From Desulfuromonadales bacterium (GTDB lineage Bacteria; Desulfobacterota; Desulfuromonadia; Desulfuromonadales; Syntrophotaleaceae), in contig JABXKU010000013.1 in NCBI GenBank assembly GCA_013619105.1, positions 1 through 41,046 on the forward strand: 41,046 nt of DNA. Reading direction: 5' to 3'. The notes below the pieces were generated by a model, which searched no databases, was not told where the DNA came from, and saw only the letters and a list, made by a program, of their open reading frames with translations. The position numbers and the translations under genes were made by a program. Of this stretch, positions 38,432 through 41,046 are shown piece after piece. The stretch's first letter is position 1. Each line of letters begins with the position of its first letter.

Positions 38432-38704
38432 ATGAAAAGTCTAAAGCTGATTTATCTGGTGTTGGTCTTTTCCTTGCCTGTGTGGAAGCTGCCTAAATAC
38501 CGATTTCTTGACGATATGCCCAAGTGGATGCAGACCGCCATTAGGGTGCGGAACGAATACCGACGCGTTAACGGGTTGCTCGATGTGTTTTATCTAGCGA
38601 AGGTCGGCAGGTTGTATGTCAGGGACCCGCACAGCTACCCGATGGGGTCAGTCTGGAAACACTCTCGCAAGCACCTGTTCGCATGGAAGTACGCGGACGC
38701 ATAA
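38432..38704 (+). CDS. hypothetical protein with N-terminal hydrophobic helix
   Basis: 90 aa after gaggggg. The N-terminus (LKLIYLVLVFSLPVWKLP) is a signal anchor or uncleaved signal; the rest is basic and aromatic-rich (RNEYRRVNGLLDVFYLAKVGR). Placed between two structured non-coding regions. No family recognised. Confidence 0.6.
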   Translation: MKSLKLIYLVLVFSLPVWKLPKYRFLDDMPKWMQTAIRVRNEYRRVNGLLDVFYLAKVGRLYVRDPHSYPMGSVWKHSRKHLFAWKYADA

Positions 38705-38711
38705 CCAACAC

Positions 38712-38832
38712 AAAACGCCCACAAAGCCTCTCGACGATGCTCAAACCCGTGGGCTAATTACGCAAGCAGCACCTCCCCCTCCTCCTGGGTGCTGTGGATG
38801 CCTCGGCAGTTAACGCTGCCGGGGGCGTTTTT
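38712..38832 (+). repeat. structured non-coding stretch with nested inverted repeats
   Basis: AAAACGCCC (38712-38720) pairs with GGGCGTTTT (38823-38831), or GCCCAC (38717) with GTGGGC (38749); inside lie CAGCACC (38767)/GGTGCTG (38788) and the terminator stem at 38801. Non-coding and probably an RNA 3' region or second small RNA. Confidence 0.5.
38801..38832 (+). terminator. Rho-independent terminator
   Basis: CCTCGGCAG-TTAACG-CTGCCGGGG, 9 bp with one T-G wobble, then GCG and five T. Closes the transcript of the gene at 38432. Confidence 0.75.
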
Positions 38833-38854
38833 ATTGGAGGGGAAGGGGGAGGGG

Positions 38855-39292
38855 ATGGATTATTTAATTCTGGATTGTTTCCATTGCGGACGGAGCTATC
38901 AACACCCAGCAAACGTCACCCTGGCTAAGTGCCAAAGTTGCGGGCTGTATTGCGACAAGAACGAGGGCCGTTCGCAAGAACACAACGAGCGCCTAACCGA
39001 CGACCGGCCAGGACGGAAACTCGGCACCTTTGAACAACTCGGCACAGAAATCGGAAAACTCACCGACCAAAAGCAAGGGGCATACGGTGACAGCTTCGGC
39101 AAGGCCGGTGACGTCATGCGGATTCTCTACCCTAATGGAATCACCGGGGAGCAGATGGACGATGCCTTGGCGGTGGTCAGGGTGATAGATAAGCTGTTTC
39201 GCATCGCAACCCAAAAGGACGCCTTCGGGGAAAGCCCTTGGAGGGACATTGCGGGGTATGGGTTGCTAGGTGCTGCTAGATGCCCGAAATAA
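38855..39292 (+). CDS. zinc-ribbon + DUF1599-like protein
   Basis: 145 aa from ATG 38855. The N-terminal CFHCGRSYQHPANVTLAKCQ and following SCGLYC form a zinc ribbon. The C-terminal part (GAYGDSFGKAGDVMRILYP, then VVRVIDKLFRIAT and SPWRDIAGYGLL) resembles DUF1599, a domain grouped with phage nucleotide modification. Fusion of the two is notable. A link to the IbrA/GNAT/IbrB cassette is speculative. Confidence 0.65.
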   Translation: MDYLILDCFHCGRSYQHPANVTLAKCQSCGLYCDKNEGRSQEHNERLTDDRPGRKLGTFEQLGTEIGKLTDQKQGAYGDSFGKAGDVMRILYPNGITGEQMDDALAVVRVIDKLFRIATQKDAFGESPWRDIAGYGLLGAARCPK

Positions 39293-39456
39293 CCCCATGC
39301 CCAATCCTCCTACCGCCCAAGCTCATGACAATGCCTGAGCGGTGCGGAGGTAAGAGGGTGATCGACTATGGCGAGCCATTTCGCGGCAGGAATCATCCAG
39401 ACAACACAATCGTCTGCACCAAGTGCGGGGCGCGGAGCAAGATGGAGGAGGGGTGA
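39280..39456 (+). CDS. small zinc-binding protein
   Basis: 58 aa, start inside the end of the preceding gene. C...C pairs (CPIL..., CGGKR, CTKCGARS) suggest a late C-x2-C zinc site; IDYGEPFRGRNHPDNTIVC is in between. Ends TGATG with the next gene. Confidence 0.55.
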   Translation: MPEITPCPILLPPKLMTMPERCGGKRVIDYGEPFRGRNHPDNTIVCTKCGARSKMEEG

Positions 39457-39731
39457 TGAAGACGTTATTTAACAAACTGTGCTTTTGGCGGGAAACGCAA
39501 CCAACGAAGCCAACATTTAAGCCAAGGGTGCTGGTCATTCCAGCCGAGGACGTTAAGGAGGTTTTGCATTTATGCGACATCTTCGAAAGAGCAAGGAGTG
39601 GACCAGCCAGCCATGAAGCCAGGTACGATTTGTGGAAATGCTTGACTGATATTTTCCCAGAAGCAAAAGACGGGAGTTGGACTCTTGACTTGAGCGGAAC
39701 CCTAAAAGTTAAGCTCCGCGAGAAGGCTTAA
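39456..39731 (+). CDS. hypothetical protein
   Basis: 91 aa from ATG 39456. Short basic N-terminus, then VLVIPAEDVKEVLHLCDIFE and a helical middle with a beta end (WTLDLSGTLKVKL). No family recognised; coupled to the preceding gene. Confidence 0.55.
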   Translation: MKTLFNKLCFWRETQPTKPTFKPRVLVIPAEDVKEVLHLCDIFERARSGPASHEARYDLWKCLTDIFPEAKDGSWTLDLSGTLKVKLREKA

Positions 39732-39735
39732 TTTA

Positions 39736-39903
39736 ATGCCCATCTATCACCTACGCTGCGACTGCGGCCACGAAACGGAATTACGTTGCAAGATGGACGA
39801 AGTAATCAAGTGCCCCTGCGGGAAAGAAATGCAGAGGGTTCCTGCTGGCGGCAGCTTTCAGCTTAAAGGCGGGGGCTGGTACGCGGATGGATATAGCAGA
39901 TAG
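39736..39903 (+). CDS. FmdB-like zinc ribbon protein
   Basis: 55 aa. MPIYHLRCDCGHETELRCKM and CPCGKEMQRVP make a two-knuckle zinc ribbon with the MPIY start typical of FmdB-type small regulators. The end GGGWYADGYSR is also common in that family. Confidence 0.75.
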   Translation: MPIYHLRCDCGHETELRCKMDEVIKCPCGKEMQRVPAGGSFQLKGGGWYADGYSR

Positions 39904-39911
39904 GAGGCGGC

Positions 39912-40139
39912 ATGGACGACGCACTAACACGGCTCGTTACTTCTCCACGCAACCAGACGGAATACGACGACCTGTTTGATGACCTCCCTGCTTACCTTGC
40001 ACCGGAGCCCCTGCCGATGTTCTGGCGCTGTCCGAGTTGCCAAGAGATTCAAGCCACGGTGATAGGAGAGAAGGCGCGATGTGTGGGGTGCGGGAGTATG
40101 CCGCTAAGACCTGAGCCGATGACGGAGCCGGTGCTATGA
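39912..40139 (+). CDS. small zinc-ribbon protein
   Basis: 75 aa after ggaggcgg. Acidic N-terminus then CPSCQEIQ...CVGCGS zinc ribbon. ATGA overlap with the next gene. Function unknown. Confidence 0.6.
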   Translation: MDDALTRLVTSPRNQTEYDDLFDDLPAYLAPEPLPMFWRCPSCQEIQATVIGEKARCVGCGSMPLRPEPMTEPVL

Positions 40140-40252
40140 CGGAGAAGATAACGGTAGCGGTGATCGGGCTTGCCGTCCTAGTGGTTGTAGGAGTGACGTG
40201 CTATCGCATCCAGGTTGCGTTCATGGCGGCGAGTGCGGCGTTATGCCAGTAG
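40136..40252 (+). CDS. small membrane protein
   Basis: 38 aa with a single transmembrane helix (VAVIGLAVLVVVGVTCY). ATGA overlap with the preceding gene, and overlap with the HNH gene start. Function unknown. Confidence 0.5.
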   Translation: MTEKITVAVIGLAVLVVVGVTCYRIQVAFMAASAALCQ

Positions 40253-40581
40253 CAGCAAAGAAACCATGCAAGCATCCAGGGTGTCCCAACCTGACAGACG
40301 GTAGCTACTGCCAAGCCCACCAGCAAGCAGAGGGCAAGCGATACGACACGGCAAGGGGTACGGCAGCACAGCGGGGATATGACGCAGCATGGCGCAAGGT
40401 AAGAGCGCAGAAGCTACAAAGCAACCCACTATGTGAACGATGCGAGAAGGCGGGAAGGGTAAGGCCAGCAACGCGAGTTCATCACGTTGACCGCAACGCC
40501 AAGAACAACACAATGCCCAACCTTGAGGCGCTATGCAAGCCGTGTCATGAGGCAGAGCATGATGGGGAGCGGTTTAGATAG
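40243..40581 (+). CDS. HNH endonuclease (packaging-associated)
   Basis: 112 aa from ATG 40243. Zinc pairs CKHPGC...YC and CERC...CKPC frame the HNH core ATRVHHVDRNAKN...NLEALCKPCHEAEH. It resembles HK97 gp74-type nucleases that work with terminase, and the gene lies at the end next to terS on a circular map. Confidence 0.88.
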   Translation: MPVAAKKPCKHPGCPNLTDGSYCQAHQQAEGKRYDTARGTAAQRGYDAAWRKVRAQKLQSNPLCERCEKAGRVRPATRVHHVDRNAKNNTMPNLEALCKPCHEAEHDGERFR

Positions 40582-40595
40582 GAGGCAGCGTGACA

Positions 40596-40673
40596 ATGTA
40601 TCTTATAGGCGTGGTGCTCGGCTTTTGTAGCGGGTGGCTGCTTTTTAGTGGAGAACCAACGAAACGAGGCTAG
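40596..40673 (+). CDS. tiny membrane protein
   Basis: 25 aa: a single hydrophobic helix (YLIGVVLGFCSGWLLF) with a short polar tail. ATG is 10 nt after aggagg; GTG 40590 is possible too. Coding status uncertain. Confidence 0.4.
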   Translation: MYLIGVVLGFCSGWLLFSGEPTKRG

Positions 40674-40706
40674 AGGGTGGGGGGGAGTGGTGATGGGCGG
40701 TGACGC

Positions 40707-41039
40707 ATGATTAATTGGTTGAAGGAGAAGCTAGGGATAGCCGCGCTGAAGCGTGACAACGAAACACTGAAGGCTCAACTGGCTCGGCACAAACAGTTTG
40801 TTGCCGATAAGGTTTCAGAACTAAAAGAATATACAAGGGTTGACGCTGATATTGGGTACAGGGGCAATAACACAATTGTCCTGACGGGAGTTTACAGGCG
40901 AAAAGCCTTTGTCCGGTTCTATGATATCGGAGACGGTGAGTTTGAACGGCTGGTTGAGCAGTTGCGCCACATGAAAGATCATGCGCTAGTTCGCCACTTG
41001 GATAAGCCGCCAAGCTTTAGCGGACACTTTGATATCTAG
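40707..41039 (+). CDS. hypothetical protein before terS
   Basis: 110 aa. N-terminal coiled coil (LKRDNETLKAQLARHKQFVADK), then beta-rich part (NNTIVLTGVYRRKAFVRFYD) and a helix. Last gene of the window. On a circular map it would lie directly before terS and near a cos or pac site. No family recognised. Confidence 0.6.
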   Translation: MINWLKEKLGIAALKRDNETLKAQLARHKQFVADKVSELKEYTRVDADIGYRGNNTIVLTGVYRRKAFVRFYDIGDGEFERLVEQLRHMKDHALVRHLDKPPSFSGHFDI

Positions 41040-41046
41040 TAGGGCA

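Noticed and set aside
1-41046. Insertion sequences or transposase genes
   Set aside because: No transposase motifs or terminal inverted repeats noted; the only mobile gene seen is the HNH homing endonuclease.

Overview
The window looks like an essentially complete temperate siphovirus (HK97-type head, long non-contractile tail) of about 41 kb, opened just before the small terminase gene. The right end carries the HNH nuclease that usually sits beside the terminase, so left and right ends are probably adjacent on a circular map. The host is inferred to be a Gram-negative (two or three secreted lipoproteins with lipoboxes, one BamE/SmpA-like) and an anaerobe or facultative anaerobe (a stand-alone NrdD-type glycyl-radical domain). 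Overall style suggests a Desulfobacterota-like host, but this is a weak inference. Most of the genome is GC-rich; the cassette at 35.6-38.0 kb and a central part of the tail-tip protein are clearly AT-richer.

Layout. 0-9.3 kb: packaging and head (TerS, TerL, portal, protease, major capsid, terminator, putative decoration protein), an inserted methyltransferase + MptE/DUF115-like pair, then head-tail connectors. 9.2-9.6 kb: an antisense lipoprotein moron with its own promoter. 9.7-19.4 kb: tail tube, gpG/gpGT chaperones with a GGGAAAC -1 frameshift site, tape measure, a 1226-aa tail-tip protein with a propeller-like insert, and fibre/LamG proteins. 19.4-22.3 kb: a second antisense lipoprotein, terminator, lysis genes (TM protein, M15 endolysin, lipoprotein), a glycyl-radical mini-protein and a metallophosphoesterase. 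22.4-24.2 kb: leftward integrase and XRE repressor, with a divergent control region.

24.2-35.6 kb: rightward early operon with many ATGA-coupled small genes (many with Cys-pair zinc motifs), ERF annealase, YbcO-like nuclease, C5 cytosine methyltransferase with a complete second reading frame inside it, HNH homing endonuclease, RusA, SSB, a replication initiator that contains an 11-bp iteron array, and DnaB helicase. 35.6-38.0 kb: a PP-loop/DUF3440 (IbrA-like) + GNAT + ParB-like (IbrB-like) cassette closed by a terminator. 38.1-38.4 kb: a non-coding locus with a strong promoter, several hairpins and a terminator, best read as a phage small RNA. 38.4-41 kb: small zinc-binding and membrane proteins, a DUF1599-like protein and the HNH nuclease.

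Most notable: (1) the IbrA/GNAT/IbrB cassette with a duplicated C-terminal domain upstream; (2) the same-strand dual-frame gene at 27.7-28.4 kb; (3) the structured RNA locus at 38.1-38.4 kb; (4) the helically phased iterons inside the initiator gene; (5) one identical GNRA hairpin placed in front of TerL, major capsid and tail-tube genes.
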